A program made the position numbers and the translations under genes. The notes beneath the pieces were generated by a model. That model was not told the DNA's origin. It saw only the letters and a list, made by a program, of their open reading frames with translations, and did no database searches. DNA of 64,000 nucleotides from positions 124,001 to 188,000 of the forward strand of contig OW818647.1 of NCBI GenBank assembly GCA_942492855.1, given 5' to 3'. How positions within the stretch are numbered: the stretch's first letter is position 1; every line of letters begins with the position of its first letter. Source of the stretch: G963677485 sp942492855. Its GTDB lineage: Bacteria; Armatimonadota; HRBIN16. Of this stretch, positions 52,136 through 60,779 are shown piece after piece.

Positions 52136-53590
52136 TCACAGCAGCAACCGGATGTTAGCCAGCACTTCGGCACTCTCGGCGTCCAGCGCGGCGATCTCAT
52201 CCATGATCTGTTGCGGGGTGCGGTGGATCACTTCTTCACCGCCGTCGGGGTTTTTCGCGGACAGGTCGAAGCTGCTCGGATCTATCTCCGTAGCATCCAC
52301 GCTCCAGCTTTTGGGTGAGTCGGCAAAGCTCTTCTGCAGTTCCACGAACTCGGCCAGATCATCATCGTTCAGCGGGTTGGTCTTGCCGAGGTTGCGGCCC
52401 GGATCAAGCTGGTAATACCACACCTTTCGGGTGGGTGCGCCCTTCTCAAAGAACAGCACCACAGTCTTCACACCCGCGCCTTGAAAAGTGCCGCTGGGGC
52501 AATCCAGCACCGTGTGCAGCGTGCAGCTCTCCAGAAGCATCTTGCGCAGGCTGACCGAGGCGTTGTCGGTGTTGGACAGGAAGGTGTTCTTGATCACAAC
52601 GCCGGCCCGTCCGCCGGCCCTGAGCATCTTGATGAAGTGCTGCAGGAACAGGAACGCGGTTTCGCCGGTGCGTATGGGGAAGTTCTGCTGCACCTCCTTG
52701 CGCTCCTTGCCTCCGAAGGGTGGATTCGCCAGTATGATGTCGTATCGGTCTTTCTCTTGAATATCCGCCAGGTTCTCAGCCAGGGTGTTGGTATGCATGA
52801 TGTTTGGAGCTTCGATGCCATGCAGAATCATATTCATGATGGCAATCACATACGCCAGCGACTTCTTTTCCTTGCCGTAGAAGCTGCGCTGTTGCAATGT
52901 CTGCAAGTCGGAGGTGCTGAGGTTGGGCTGCGCCTTGAGGTAGTCAAACGCCTCGCATAGGAATCCCGCAGAGCCGACCGCACCGTCGTAGATGGTCTGA
53001 CCGATCTCTGGTTTCACCACCTGCACCATCGCACGAATCAGCGGGCGCGGGGTGTAATACTCGCCGCCGTTACGCCCGGCGTTGCCCATGTTTTTGATCT
53101 TTGCTTCGTAGAGGTGGGAGAGCTCGTGCTTCTCGGTTTGCGATCTGAAGCGCAGCTCATCGATGAAATCCAGTATCTCACGCAGGTTATACCCGCTCGA
53201 GATTTTGTTTTGGATTTCGCTGAATATCTCGCCGATTTTGTATTCGATGGTGTTCGGGCCAGTCGCCCTCAGCTTGAATCCGTTCATGTAAGGAAACAAC
53301 TTGCGGTCCACGAACTCACGCAGATCATCGCCTGTCATTGCCTTATTGTGGTCGAGTTTCCCATCCTCGGTTTTGGGTGCCGCCCAGTTATCCCAACGGT
53401 AGGTCTCATCCAGGATGAAACTATAACTCCGACCCTCCAGCTCCGCTTCCATCGCCCTGTCTTGCTCCAGACCGTCCAAATACTTCAAGAACAGCAGCCA
53501 CGAGGTCTGTTCCGTGTAGTCCAGCTCACTGGAGCAACCCGCCTCTTTACGCAGGATGTCGTCGATATTCCTGAATGCTTGTTCGAACAA
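52136..53590 (-). CDS. hsdM: Type I restriction-modification DNA methyltransferase subunit HsdM
   Basis: 484 residues. N-terminal helical domain (MFEQAFRNIDDILRKEAGCSSELDYTEQTSWLLFLKYLDGLE), then an N6-adenine methyltransferase: motif region GEYYTPRPLIRAMV, SAM-binding YDGAVGSAGFLCEAFDYL, catalytic NPPF in IILANPPFGGKER and FLQHFIKMLRAGGRAGVVI. Protects host DNA and, with HsdS, recognises the target. The start is TTG at 53590, supported by GGAGAG about seven bases upstream and by the family N-terminus. First gene of the restriction locus. Confidence 0.95.
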   Translation of the reverse strand: MFEQAFRNIDDILRKEAGCSSELDYTEQTSWLLFLKYLDGLEQDRAMEAELEGRSYSFILDETYRWDNWAAPKTEDGKLDHNKAMTGDDLREFVDRKLFPYMNGFKLRATGPNTIEYKIGEIFSEIQNKISSGYNLREILDFIDELRFRSQTEKHELSHLYEAKIKNMGNAGRNGGEYYTPRPLIRAMVQVVKPEIGQTIYDGAVGSAGFLCEAFDYLKAQPNLSTSDLQTLQQRSFYGKEKKSLAYVIAIMNMILHGIEAPNIMHTNTLAENLADIQEKDRYDIILANPPFGGKERKEVQQNFPIRTGETAFLFLQHFIKMLRAGGRAGVVIKNTFLSNTDNASVSLRKMLLESCTLHTVLDCPSGTFQGAGVKTVVLFFEKGAPTRKVWYYQLDPGRNLGKTNPLNDDDLAEFVELQKSFADSPKSWSVDATEIDPSSFDLSAKNPDGGEEVIHRTPQQIMDEIAALDAESAEVLANIRLLL

Positions 53591-53787
53591 TAGAACTCTC
53601 CATAAACACCGCCGATATCAACGGCTGGCGATCATTATCAATATCGCGTCACGGCAATCCACCCATTGGCGACGGGTATCGTCAACCCGTGGGGAGGGCG
53701 ATTCGCGAATCGCCCCTACACCAGACCGGCGCGGAAAGTGTCTGCATACCAATCGCAGGCATACCGACAAACCGCGCCGGTCATTGT
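53591..53787. other. Spacer upstream of hsdM
   Basis: Presumed promoter region of hsdM. It includes the 20-bp palindrome at 53696 and a gacgggtatcgtcaacccgt hairpin (53671-53690). No gene. Confidence 0.45.
53696..53715. repeat. 20-bp perfect palindrome (family C)
   Basis: gggcgattcgcgaatcgccc, related to the palindrome at 45605 with a matched A/T swap on both arms. Confidence 0.8.
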
Positions 53788-54108
53788 CTCTCCCCCTCCG
53801 CGTCCTCCGCGTCTCCGCGTGAGACGAACCACTCCTCCTCCGCGCCCTCCGCGTCTCCGCGTGACACGAACCTCTCCCCCTCCGCGTCCTCCGCGTCTCC
53901 GCGTGAGACGAACCACTCCTCCTCCGCGCCCTCCGCGTCTCCGCGTGACACGAACCTCTCCCCCTCCGCGCCCTCCGCGTCTCCGCGTGAGACGAACCAC
54001 TCCTCCTCCGCGCCCTCCGCGTCTCCGCGTGACACGAACCTCTCCCCCTCCGCGCCCTCCGCGTCTCCGCGTGAGACGAACCTCTCCCCCTCCGCGTGAG
54101 ACGAACCC
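53788..54108. repeat. 42-bp tandem repeat array, alternating two unit types
   Basis: Seven 42-bp units (53788-54081) plus one shortened unit to 54108. Units alternate between a form with ctctccccctccgcg and gtgagacgaac and a form with cactcctcctccgcg and gtgacacgaac, giving an 84-bp higher order. Because 42 is a multiple of three, several frames stay open on both strands, but no ribosome site or start supports a gene. Confidence 0.92.
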
Positions 54109-54109
54109 C

Positions 54110-55066
54110 CTACTTCACGCCCATATCCGTCAGCAGTTTCGCGACCGCAGGGTCGGGCGTGATGCTGGCGTTGACCGGCACAAAAGCACCGTGAGAGCCG
54201 ACCAGCTTCCAGCCCTTGCCGTCTTCATTCTTGAACTGCAGATCCAGCTTACCCAGGAAGATGCCCATCTCTCCGGCCTGCACTATCGGCAGATCAGGGC
54301 GGTTGCCGCGTTTGATCATCAGGGTGGGGTCGATGAAGGTGTGGCTGTCACCGCCCACGATGGCATCCAGCTCCGGTACCTGTTCAGCCAGCAGACGGTC
54401 CATCAGGTCGCCGATGTGGGTTAGGGCGATCAGCACATCGCACTCACGCTTGATCTGCGGTGCCAGCTTCTTCGCCACCGCGATGGGGTCCGAGATGGTC
54501 CACCCCCGTGTCTGCGGGTACTCAGAGGAACGCGGGGCTGTCACACCCAAGATGCCCACCCGCACATTGCCGATCTTCTTCACGATATACGGCTTCACAC
54601 CGGGCACCATCACGCCGGTGCTGCCCACTGTCAGGTTAGCCGCCAGCCAGGGGAATTTACAACTGCTCATAAGCTGCCGGAACACCACCTGCGAGCGGGT
54701 ATCCAGTGTGGCCTTGAACTCGTTGTTGCCCACACACATGGCGTCATACTTCATCAGGTTCATCGCAGCAAACTCCGGCTTGCCCATCGTCAAGGTGTGC
54801 CATGGTCCGCGCGTGAACACATCGCCGGCCTCCAGTAGCAGAACCGGGTTTTTGGCCTCCTTACGCAGCTTCTCAATCAGCGTAGCGCGCCGCGCCAGGC
54901 CTCCCAACTGCTTGCCGTCGTATTTCACCACGCCCTGGTAGTCAAACGGCAGCATCATACCGTGGGTATCATTGGTATGCAAAATAGTTAAGTTGAAGCT
55001 GCTCTGTGCCCACATCTGGGCGCTCAGCAACACACACACGGCGGCGATGACGATCCGTTTCAGCAT
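54110..55066 (-). CDS. Secreted 5'-nucleotidase/2',3'-cyclic phosphodiesterase-type metallophosphoesterase
   Basis: 318 residues with signal peptide (IVIAAVCVLLSAQMWAQ). Calcineurin-like fold: ILHTNDTHGMMLPF (metal-binding Asp and His), LLLEAGDVFTRG, VGNNEF (Asn-Glu in place of Asn-His), ALTHIGD and VGGDSHTF. The N-terminal catalytic domain of UshA/YfkN-type enzymes is complete, but the C-terminal substrate-binding domain is missing: the stop lies directly beside the 42-bp repeat array. ATG 55066 has GGAG eight bases upstream. It follows mreD by 94 bases. Confidence 0.88.
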   Translation of the reverse strand: MLKRIVIAAVCVLLSAQMWAQSSFNLTILHTNDTHGMMLPFDYQGVVKYDGKQLGGLARRATLIEKLRKEAKNPVLLLEAGDVFTRGPWHTLTMGKPEFAAMNLMKYDAMCVGNNEFKATLDTRSQVVFRQLMSSCKFPWLAANLTVGSTGVMVPGVKPYIVKKIGNVRVGILGVTAPRSSEYPQTRGWTISDPIAVAKKLAPQIKRECDVLIALTHIGDLMDRLLAEQVPELDAIVGGDSHTFIDPTLMIKRGNRPDLPIVQAGEMGIFLGKLDLQFKNEDGKGWKLVGSHGAFVPVNASITPDPAVAKLLTDMGVK

Positions 55067-55160
55067 GAAGGTCTCCTTGTTGGTCAATCTATTACCATTA
55101 TGCCCCAGAGGGTCGTGCGACTGCCTGATGGGGGTTGGGGAAGCAAGATGACGAGGCTCG

Positions 55161-55646
55161 TTACGTCTGTTGGGGTGTCAGTTTGCGCACGAGCCAGCCG
55201 ATGGGCAGCACCAGCACGGTGTTATACGCCGCCATCCCCAGTGTGATGTAAATCCAGCGCAACAGGGAGGTATGGGGGCTCAACAGATAGAAGAATGACT
55301 CGCACAATAGTGTTCCGAGAAAAGCACAGCCCGCCCACAGTGCCGGGTTTCCGCGGAATATCCGCGCTTCCATACTGGCCAGCAGCATCGCCAGTGCGGT
55401 CCGCGTAATGATAAAGCTGCCCAGTGAAACACCCACCAGAGAGCCGGTCAGCCAGCCAACCAGGAACCCCCAAACGGCCGCTTGCTCAAAGTGGCTATTC
55501 ACACCAATTGCCACCACGCACACCAGCAACAGATCCGGCTGCACGCCTTTTATCGCGATGAGCTGAGTGAAGTTGCCCTGAAGGGCGGCTGCGATTATCA
55601 CCAGCAGCAATAGTTTGGGCCAGAGCGGCAGTTTGAAGCGGACCAT
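55161..55646 (-). CDS. mreD: Rod-shape-determining protein MreD
   Basis: 161 residues with about five membrane spans (LLLLVIIAAALQGNFTQLIAI, LLLVCVVAIGVN, VWGFLVGWLTGSLVG, ALWAGCAFLGTLLCESFFYLL, IYITLGMAAYNTVLVLPIGWLV). The position after mreC, with TAATG stop/start overlap, and size fit MreD, the membrane partner of MreBC in elongasome assembly. Confidence 0.9.
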   Translation of the reverse strand: MVRFKLPLWPKLLLLVIIAAALQGNFTQLIAIKGVQPDLLLVCVVAIGVNSHFEQAAVWGFLVGWLTGSLVGVSLGSFIITRTALAMLLASMEARIFRGNPALWAGCAFLGTLLCESFFYLLSPHTSLLRWIYITLGMAAYNTVLVLPIGWLVRKLTPQQT

Positions 55647-56476
55647 TATAAGCCTGAGGGCAGCACATAAAAGATATCGGCTCTGCGCGGGTTGACGAAC
55701 GGCTGGATGACAGCCTCACGCATCCCGGCTTCCTTCATCTCAGCACGGCTCTGCACCACGCCGATGGGCAGTCCCTTGGGATACAAGCCACCCTCTCCGC
55801 TGCTGACCACCACGTCACCCACACGCACATCGGCGTCCTTCTCAAGGTAGGTCAACACGATGCTGTCGGTGCCGCGGCCCTTGCACACGCCCAGAGCCCG
55901 GCTCTCCTGCCGTTGCACCCGTCCCGCGACCGCCGCATTGGGGTCGGTGATTAACAGCACCGTTGCGGTTTTACTGGTCACGGTCTCCACAATGCCCACA
56001 ACTCCACCCTCGGCGGCCACAATGTAGCGGGGCTTGATGCCGTGGTCACTGCCTTTGTTCAGAACGATGCTGTGGAAATAGTTACTGGGGCGAATGGAGA
56101 GCGGCTCTGTGACGATGGGCTGAGGTTTGGTGGATTGCATGATGGCCAACGCCCGCCGGAGGGATTCATTCTCGATGCTGAGCTCCTTGAGGCGGAGCTT
56201 GTCGGTAGCCATAGAAGCCACTCGCTGGTTCATTCTGCGGTTTTCGGCGGTGAGTGCCCGCGCATGGGTCAGCCCGTAGCTGAAATCGACTGTAGCCTGC
56301 TGCACGGTGTGTGTGAGTTTTTGGAAGGGTGCGATGATCCGGCTCCAGGGTTGCGCGCTTTTATCGTTGGCCCCTGTTTTGAGGGCACTGTTATGCAAAG
56401 CTCCCAGCACCATCGCCGCAACAACCAGCACCAGTATCAGCCAGAACCGACCACTACGCCACACAGGCTCATTCAC
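55646..56476 (-). CDS. mreC: Rod-shape-determining protein MreC
   Basis: 276 residues. One N-terminal membrane span (FWLILVLVVAAMVLGAL), a coiled-coil region (about 75-110; NRRMNQRVASMATDKLRLKELSIENESLRRAL), then the periplasmic double beta-barrel with IVLNKGSDHGIKPRYIVAAEGGVVGIVETVTSKTATVLLITDPNAAVAGRVQR and GDVVVSSGEGGLYPKGLPIGVV, all typical of MreC. It links MreB filaments to wall synthesis enzymes. Between mreB and mreD. Confidence 0.94.
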   Translation of the reverse strand: MNEPVWRSGRFWLILVLVVAAMVLGALHNSALKTGANDKSAQPWSRIIAPFQKLTHTVQQATVDFSYGLTHARALTAENRRMNQRVASMATDKLRLKELSIENESLRRALAIMQSTKPQPIVTEPLSIRPSNYFHSIVLNKGSDHGIKPRYIVAAEGGVVGIVETVTSKTATVLLITDPNAAVAGRVQRQESRALGVCKGRGTDSIVLTYLEKDADVRVGDVVVSSGEGGLYPKGLPIGVVQSRAEMKEAGMREAVIQPFVNPRRADIFYVLPSGL

Positions 56477-56494
56477 GGAAACGCCTCCGTTGGG

Positions 56495-57538
56495 TTACTT
56501 TGCCGCGCTAATCAGCACTTTACGCAGTTGGGTGTTGTGTTCCAGTTCTTCCAGCATATGCCCTGTTCCATTCGCCACGCAGCTAAGGGGGTCATCGGCT
56601 ATGAGCACGGGCATCCCTGTTTCGATGTGAATCAAGTTATCCAAACCACGAAGAAGCGCTCCACCACCTGCCAGCATAATACCGTGGTGCATGATGTCGG
56701 CAGCCAGCTCAGGAGGGGTCTCCTCAAGGCACTGTTTGACCACTTCCACGATCTTATTGACAGGTTCCGCGATGGCTCCACGAATCTCTTCGCTGGTCAC
56801 GGTGGCAGCCCGAGGCAAACCGGAAATCAAATCACGGCCGCGGATTTCCATCTCTTGCTCTTGCCCGTTGGGGTAGGCCGAGCCGATGGTCATCTTGATC
56901 TCTTCTGCGGTGCGGTCACCGATATACAGGTTATGCTGACGGCGCACAAACGCCACGATCGCATCATCAATCTTATCGCCTGCGGTACGCTCACTCTTGG
57001 GAGCGACGATGCCGCTGAGGGAGATCACAGCCACTTCCGTGGTGCCACCGCCGATGTCCACGATCATGCTTCCGGTCGCCTCGGAGACAGGTAAGCCTGC
57101 TCCAATCGCTGCCGCCATCGGCTCTTCCAGTAGGTAAGCTTCGCGTGCTCCCGCTTTACGGGCCGCACTCACAACCGCGCGCTGCTCTACATCGGTAGCT
57201 CCGCTGGGGATGCCGATCACCATCCTGGGCGCGGCCCAGCTCCGGCGGTGAACTCGCTGTATAAAGTAACGAAGCATCTGTTCTGTCTGTTCAAAATCTG
57301 CAATGACGCCATCCTTGAGGGGTCGGATCGCCTGGATGGATCCTGGTGTTCGTCCGAGCATGCGCTTCGCCTCGTTGCCAACGGCCAGCACCTTTCGGGT
57401 GTCACTCTCGATGGCAACCACAGACGGCTCACGCAGCACGATGCCGCGGCCGCGCACATGCACCACGGTATTAGCTGTGCCGAGGTCGATGCCCATATCT
57501 CGAGAGAAGTTTGCGAACAGTTTGTTCCAGATCGACAT
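56495..57538 (-). CDS. mreB: Rod-shape-determining protein MreB
   Basis: 347 residues. Actin-like ATPase: DMGIDLGTANTVVHVRGRGIVLREPSVVA (phosphate 1), VIGIPSGATDVEQRAV, SMIVDIGGGTTEVAVIS (phosphate 2), and LAGGGALLRGLDNLI (adenosine). It forms membrane-associated filaments that guide lateral wall growth, implying a rod shape. First gene of mreBCD. GGAGG is present but 15 bases from the ATG. Confidence 0.97.
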   Translation of the reverse strand: MSIWNKLFANFSRDMGIDLGTANTVVHVRGRGIVLREPSVVAIESDTRKVLAVGNEAKRMLGRTPGSIQAIRPLKDGVIADFEQTEQMLRYFIQRVHRRSWAAPRMVIGIPSGATDVEQRAVVSAARKAGAREAYLLEEPMAAAIGAGLPVSEATGSMIVDIGGGTTEVAVISLSGIVAPKSERTAGDKIDDAIVAFVRRQHNLYIGDRTAEEIKMTIGSAYPNGQEQEMEIRGRDLISGLPRAATVTSEEIRGAIAEPVNKIVEVVKQCLEETPPELAADIMHHGIMLAGGGALLRGLDNLIHIETGMPVLIADDPLSCVANGTGHMLEELEHNTQLRKVLISAAK

Positions 57539-57581
57539 GATCGTTATTATGATCCTCCAGGTGCCCTAAGGTGACCACTAT

Positions 57582-57587
57582 ATTATA
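57582..57587 (-). promoter_or_regulatory. Candidate -10 of mreBCD promoter
   Basis: Perfect TATAAT on the minus strand preceded by TG, about 45 bases upstream of the mreB ATG; the -35 region is weak. Confidence 0.45.
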
Positions 57588-57751
57588 CATGCCCGCATCT
57601 AAAAACGCAGAAAAGCTTCGAATGGGCTGCGTCCATACTGGGTACCGTCATCAACACCAAACCGCAATCGGCGTCCGGAACCGAATTTGTATCACCTGAT
57701 CATCTGTTCACAGATTCGCCTGATAGCTTAACACTAGCATCATGCGTTTCC

Positions 57752-57780
57752 TTGTATTGGTATATTGAAATTGTTACAAT
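57752..57780 (+). promoter_or_regulatory. Sigma70-type promoter of rtcB
   Basis: TTGTAT (57752-57757), 17-bp spacer, TACAAT (57775-57780). Transcription should begin near 57786, giving a leader of about 74 bases. Confidence 0.7.
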
Positions 57781-57785
57781 GTAGC

Positions 57786-57841
57786 TCTTGCCTCCGCAAG
57801 ACAGGTCTCAGTACCTGATCCCAACTCCACCAAGATGGAGT
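57786..57841 (+). promoter_or_regulatory. Structured 5' leader of rtcB: three consecutive hairpins
   Basis: Stems tcttgc/gcaaga (57786-57801), caggt/acctg (57802-57817) and actcca/tggagt (57824-57841), with loops of four to six bases, fill the expected leader right after the predicted start site. It resembles no riboswitch class that I recognise. Confidence 0.5.
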
Positions 57842-57859
57842 AGACCATAAGGATTCAAA

Positions 57860-59008
57860 ATGAAAGTGACTACCGTGGAGCACGGGCTCCCCATCAAAAG
57901 CTGGTGCAGCGAACCCGAAGAGGGCACCATCGAACAAGCTCGCCATCTAGCACTGCTGCCATTCGCATTCAAACATATCGCCTTGATGCCAGATGCACAT
58001 CAAGGATATGGGATGCCCATCGGCGGAGTGTTGGCCACAGAAGCGGTAGTTATCCCAAATGCAGTAGGTAAAGACATCGGTTGCGGCATGTGCGCCGTCA
58101 GGCTCCATCGGTCTGAGATTGAGGTTGATGAACTCAAACGGCTGTTGTCGGAGATACGCAATCAGATTCCGTTAGGCTTCAACAACCACAAATCTCCGCA
58201 GGATGATAGCTATATGCCCCACCTACCCCTGCCTGCAGGCGGCATCGTGCAAAGAGAGTATGCTCACGCGCGGTGTGCGGTAGGCACACTCGGTGGTGGT
58301 AATCACTTCATCGAAATTCAGAAAGGTGACGATGGTTCCATCTGGCTGATGCTGCATTCCGGCTCCAGAAACCTGGGATTGCAGGTCGCAGACCACTACA
58401 ACAAGATTGCGATTGAGCTGAATACCCGGTGGCACAGTGCTGTGCCCAAAGAGCATCAGTTGGCGTTCCTTCCGCTTGACACGGACATCGCTCAGAACTA
58501 CATGCAGGAGATGCAGTATTGTGTGGAATTCGCCCTTGCGAACCGCCATCTGATGGTTCAGCGGATTCTTCAGATCCTCGGCTGCGGACACGATGAGATC
58601 ATCAACATCGCACACAACTATGCCGTAGAGGAAGAGCACTTTGGGCATAAGGTCATGGTGCATCGTAAAGGCGCCACCCTTGCCACTAAGCAGACGGTGG
58701 GCATCATACCCGGAAGCCAGGGCAGCTCATCATACATTGTGAAGGGGCTTGGGCACCGAGACAGCTTTCACTCCTGCTCACATGGTGCGGGTAGGAAAAT
58801 CGGCCGAAAAGAGGCCATGCGGTCCTTGAACCTTCAGACTGAGATGGATGCTTTGGATCAGAAAGGCATCATTCACGCCATCCGCAATGTCAGCGACCTT
58901 GATGAGGCACCAGGTGCCTATAAAGATATCGATGTGGTGATGGCTGAGCAAAAAGAGCTGGTAGAGGTGGTTGTCCAACTGCAGCCGATGGCAGTGATCA
59001 AAGGCTAA
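57860..59008 (+). CDS. rtcB: RNA ligase RtcB (3'-phosphate/5'-hydroxyl joining)
   Basis: 382 residues. GTP- and Mn-dependent ligase that seals tRNA or rRNA ends left by nucleases. Motifs: LMPDAHQGYGMPIGGVLAT (40-60), metal Cys75 in KDIGCGM, LGGGNHFIEI (144-153), MLHSGSRNLG, GIIPGSQGSSSYIVKG, and His308 in SHGAGR, the residue guanylated in E. coli RtcB. The length, shorter than the 408-residue E. coli form, matches the stand-alone bacterial type. No rtcA, rtcR or archease gene is adjacent. Its promoter and leader are described separately. Confidence 0.96.
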   Translation: MKVTTVEHGLPIKSWCSEPEEGTIEQARHLALLPFAFKHIALMPDAHQGYGMPIGGVLATEAVVIPNAVGKDIGCGMCAVRLHRSEIEVDELKRLLSEIRNQIPLGFNNHKSPQDDSYMPHLPLPAGGIVQREYAHARCAVGTLGGGNHFIEIQKGDDGSIWLMLHSGSRNLGLQVADHYNKIAIELNTRWHSAVPKEHQLAFLPLDTDIAQNYMQEMQYCVEFALANRHLMVQRILQILGCGHDEIINIAHNYAVEEEHFGHKVMVHRKGATLATKQTVGIIPGSQGSSSYIVKGLGHRDSFHSCSHGAGRKIGRKEAMRSLNLQTEMDALDQKGIIHAIRNVSDLDEAPGAYKDIDVVMAEQKELVEVVVQLQPMAVIKG

Positions 59009-59019
59009 GGACGGGGTCA

Positions 59020-59045
59020 GCCGGCGGCTTTCACAAACCGCCGGC
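59020..59045. terminator. Hairpin between convergent rtcB and lipoprotein genes
   Basis: 8-bp stem gccggcgg/ccgccggc (59020-59027 with 59038-59045), 11 bases after the rtcB stop. It has no T-run but could serve both strands. Confidence 0.6.
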
Positions 59046-59065
59046 AACATACGCTGATGCAGTAA

Positions 59066-60697
59066 CTAGTTAGGCACTTCAGGGGGGTATATCTGCGTCA
59101 GATCACTACCGTATGGTGTGCAGGTGAACAGGCTATATATGCCATCGTGTTTACCGATGAAGCTGAATTTGTCGTTAGGGCCAGCCGATACCCCTTCGAC
59201 GGTCTCGAACGAGTTCTCGGCAAATGGATAGGTCATCACACCGGTGGTGGAATCAATAATCCCGATCTCCAAGGCCGCGCCGGAGTTGGTTCTGAAGCTA
59301 TTCGGAGCGATGATTTGAGAGCCATCCAGAGTGTAACAAGGGCTTCCAAACACCTTACCATAATGCATCTCACTGGTATAAGCCATATAGTAGGTGTTGT
59401 CTGGTGACTTGGTCCACAGCTTGGCATCGCCATTGTAGGCCTCAACATACAGAATGCGATCCGCGCGTGACCCAACCGCCGCCTGATAGCTTGGCTGCTC
59501 TTCAGATGCGGTGTGGTTCGGGATGTGGGTCATTTCTCCGCCGGTGATGGGTATGGTATACAGGTTGGAGGGGTTGTTCGCCGCCAGCGACTTTTCAAAC
59601 AACACCGTGTTGGCATTCATGAACTGCGGATGACCGCTACGTGCTCCTACCAGCTCCGTAAGACCTGTGCCGTCAGCGTTGATCTTCATGATATGGCAGT
59701 CGGTCCAGAAATTCGGCCCTTGCTCCTGAAACACAATAGTGTTGAGGTCTGGAGACACATCGAACCTGATGATGTTCTTGCCAATAGACGTATACTTCGC
59801 GAACTGGCTGCCATCGGGCTTGACTCGATAGATATCGAGGTTGCCATCGACGCCTCCCGCAAAGAATATCCACTGATCGTTCGTGTTCGACTTCCATACG
59901 GTACAGCGTAACAATGTGATCGCAGGCGATGGGTCATACACCACCACGGTCATCCATGGAGATGTCATACCATCCATAGTCACACGCACGGTGGGACTGC
60001 CTACCGCTAAGCCATATGCCTGACCGTCTTGGAAGCGCAGCATCTCTGGCAGTATAGGGCGGGCTGCAGGAGCTCCCACCGCCGGTGAACCTACCTCCCA
60101 TTTGACCGATCCTGGGGTGACAGCCACAGCAGCGCCTGTTGCGTCACGGGCGATGAAGGCGAGTGCTTTATGCTCACCCACGGCGATTGACTGCTGGTTC
60201 TGCACTTCAAGGCTCTTGACCACCTGGTTGACGCTGATGGTGTCCAAACCCGTGCCGTCTTCTTGTAAGTCGAAAATCATGGTAGCATAGGCCACCGCGG
60301 ACCCAGCGTTATTTGCTTCACTGGTAAAGTCGACAACTACCCTCCACTTTCGAACGGGCACTTTGTCTGGTGATACCCAATGCTGTAAATACGCACCAGG
60401 GGCCGCATTACGATTAATGATCCACTGGAATGATGGTTGTTCTTGTATTGTGTTCATGTCTAGAACCGGATTGTGACTATCAGCCGGAAGATCATGATCG
60501 GTTTGCAGGAGTACTACGGGATAGAGGGAGATTTTGCAGCTCAGAGCAGCAGCCGGCGCCTGTATCGCACGGCCTCTTTCCGCCCAGTAGATGTCTACAC
60601 GAAAGTTAGTATCGGGGGTGACACTGTTTCCCCCGCAGCCGAATAGTAGCGTGAGAAAGAATAGCGATATTGCGACGATAATCCATTTGGCACGCAT
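59066..60697 (-). CDS. Lipoprotein with PD40/propeller-type repeats (paralogue 1)
   Basis: 543 residues. Lipoprotein signal (VAISLFFLTLLFGCGG, lipobox LLFGC). The first 250 residues include Ig-like beta domains (AVGEHKALAFIARDATGAAVAVTPGSVKWEVG is the style of bacterial Ig-like repeats). The C-terminal half is a TolB-like propeller with DIYRVKPDGSQFAKYTSIGKNIIRFDVSPDLNTIVFQEQ and later blades. The N-terminal half is nearly identical to the gene at 62154. The ATG at 60697 follows GAAGGAG by 11-12 bases. Probably surface or periplasmic; function unknown. Confidence 0.85.
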   Translation of the reverse strand: MRAKWIIVAISLFFLTLLFGCGGNSVTPDTNFRVDIYWAERGRAIQAPAAALSCKISLYPVVLLQTDHDLPADSHNPVLDMNTIQEQPSFQWIINRNAAPGAYLQHWVSPDKVPVRKWRVVVDFTSEANNAGSAVAYATMIFDLQEDGTGLDTISVNQVVKSLEVQNQQSIAVGEHKALAFIARDATGAAVAVTPGSVKWEVGSPAVGAPAARPILPEMLRFQDGQAYGLAVGSPTVRVTMDGMTSPWMTVVVYDPSPAITLLRCTVWKSNTNDQWIFFAGGVDGNLDIYRVKPDGSQFAKYTSIGKNIIRFDVSPDLNTIVFQEQGPNFWTDCHIMKINADGTGLTELVGARSGHPQFMNANTVLFEKSLAANNPSNLYTIPITGGEMTHIPNHTASEEQPSYQAAVGSRADRILYVEAYNGDAKLWTKSPDNTYYMAYTSEMHYGKVFGSPCYTLDGSQIIAPNSFRTNSGAALEIGIIDSTTGVMTYPFAENSFETVEGVSAGPNDKFSFIGKHDGIYSLFTCTPYGSDLTQIYPPEVPN

Positions 60698-60770
60698 AAC
60701 AGTTTGTTCTCCTTCATGCCTAGTTGAATTGTTCACCCGTCTTGTGCAACTTCTGGCTGGTGATGCCCTA

Positions 60771-60779
60771 ATTATAGCA
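60771..60779 (-). promoter_or_regulatory. Extended -10 promoter of lipoprotein paralogue 1
   Basis: TGCTATAAT on the minus strand, about 75 bases before the ATG. The same block (leader and -10) precedes paralogue 2. Confidence 0.6.

Noticed and set aside
52068..52139. N-terminal extension of HsdS from the GTG overlapping hsdM
   Set aside because: The extra residues are translation of the GA-rich repeat and no ribosome site precedes the GTG. Cannot be fully excluded, because coupling by overlap is possible.
53788..54108. CRISPR array
   Set aside because: Units are contiguous 42-bp copies with no unique spacers, and no cas genes are nearby. The same holds for the 39-bp and 66-bp arrays.
53575..54424. 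Open frames on both strands through the 42-bp array (Arg/Pro/Thr-rich or Ser-Arg-Gly-Asp-rich peptides)
   Set aside because: They follow from a repeat unit divisible by three. No ribosome site, no family, and the + strand frame runs antisense into the phosphoesterase gene.
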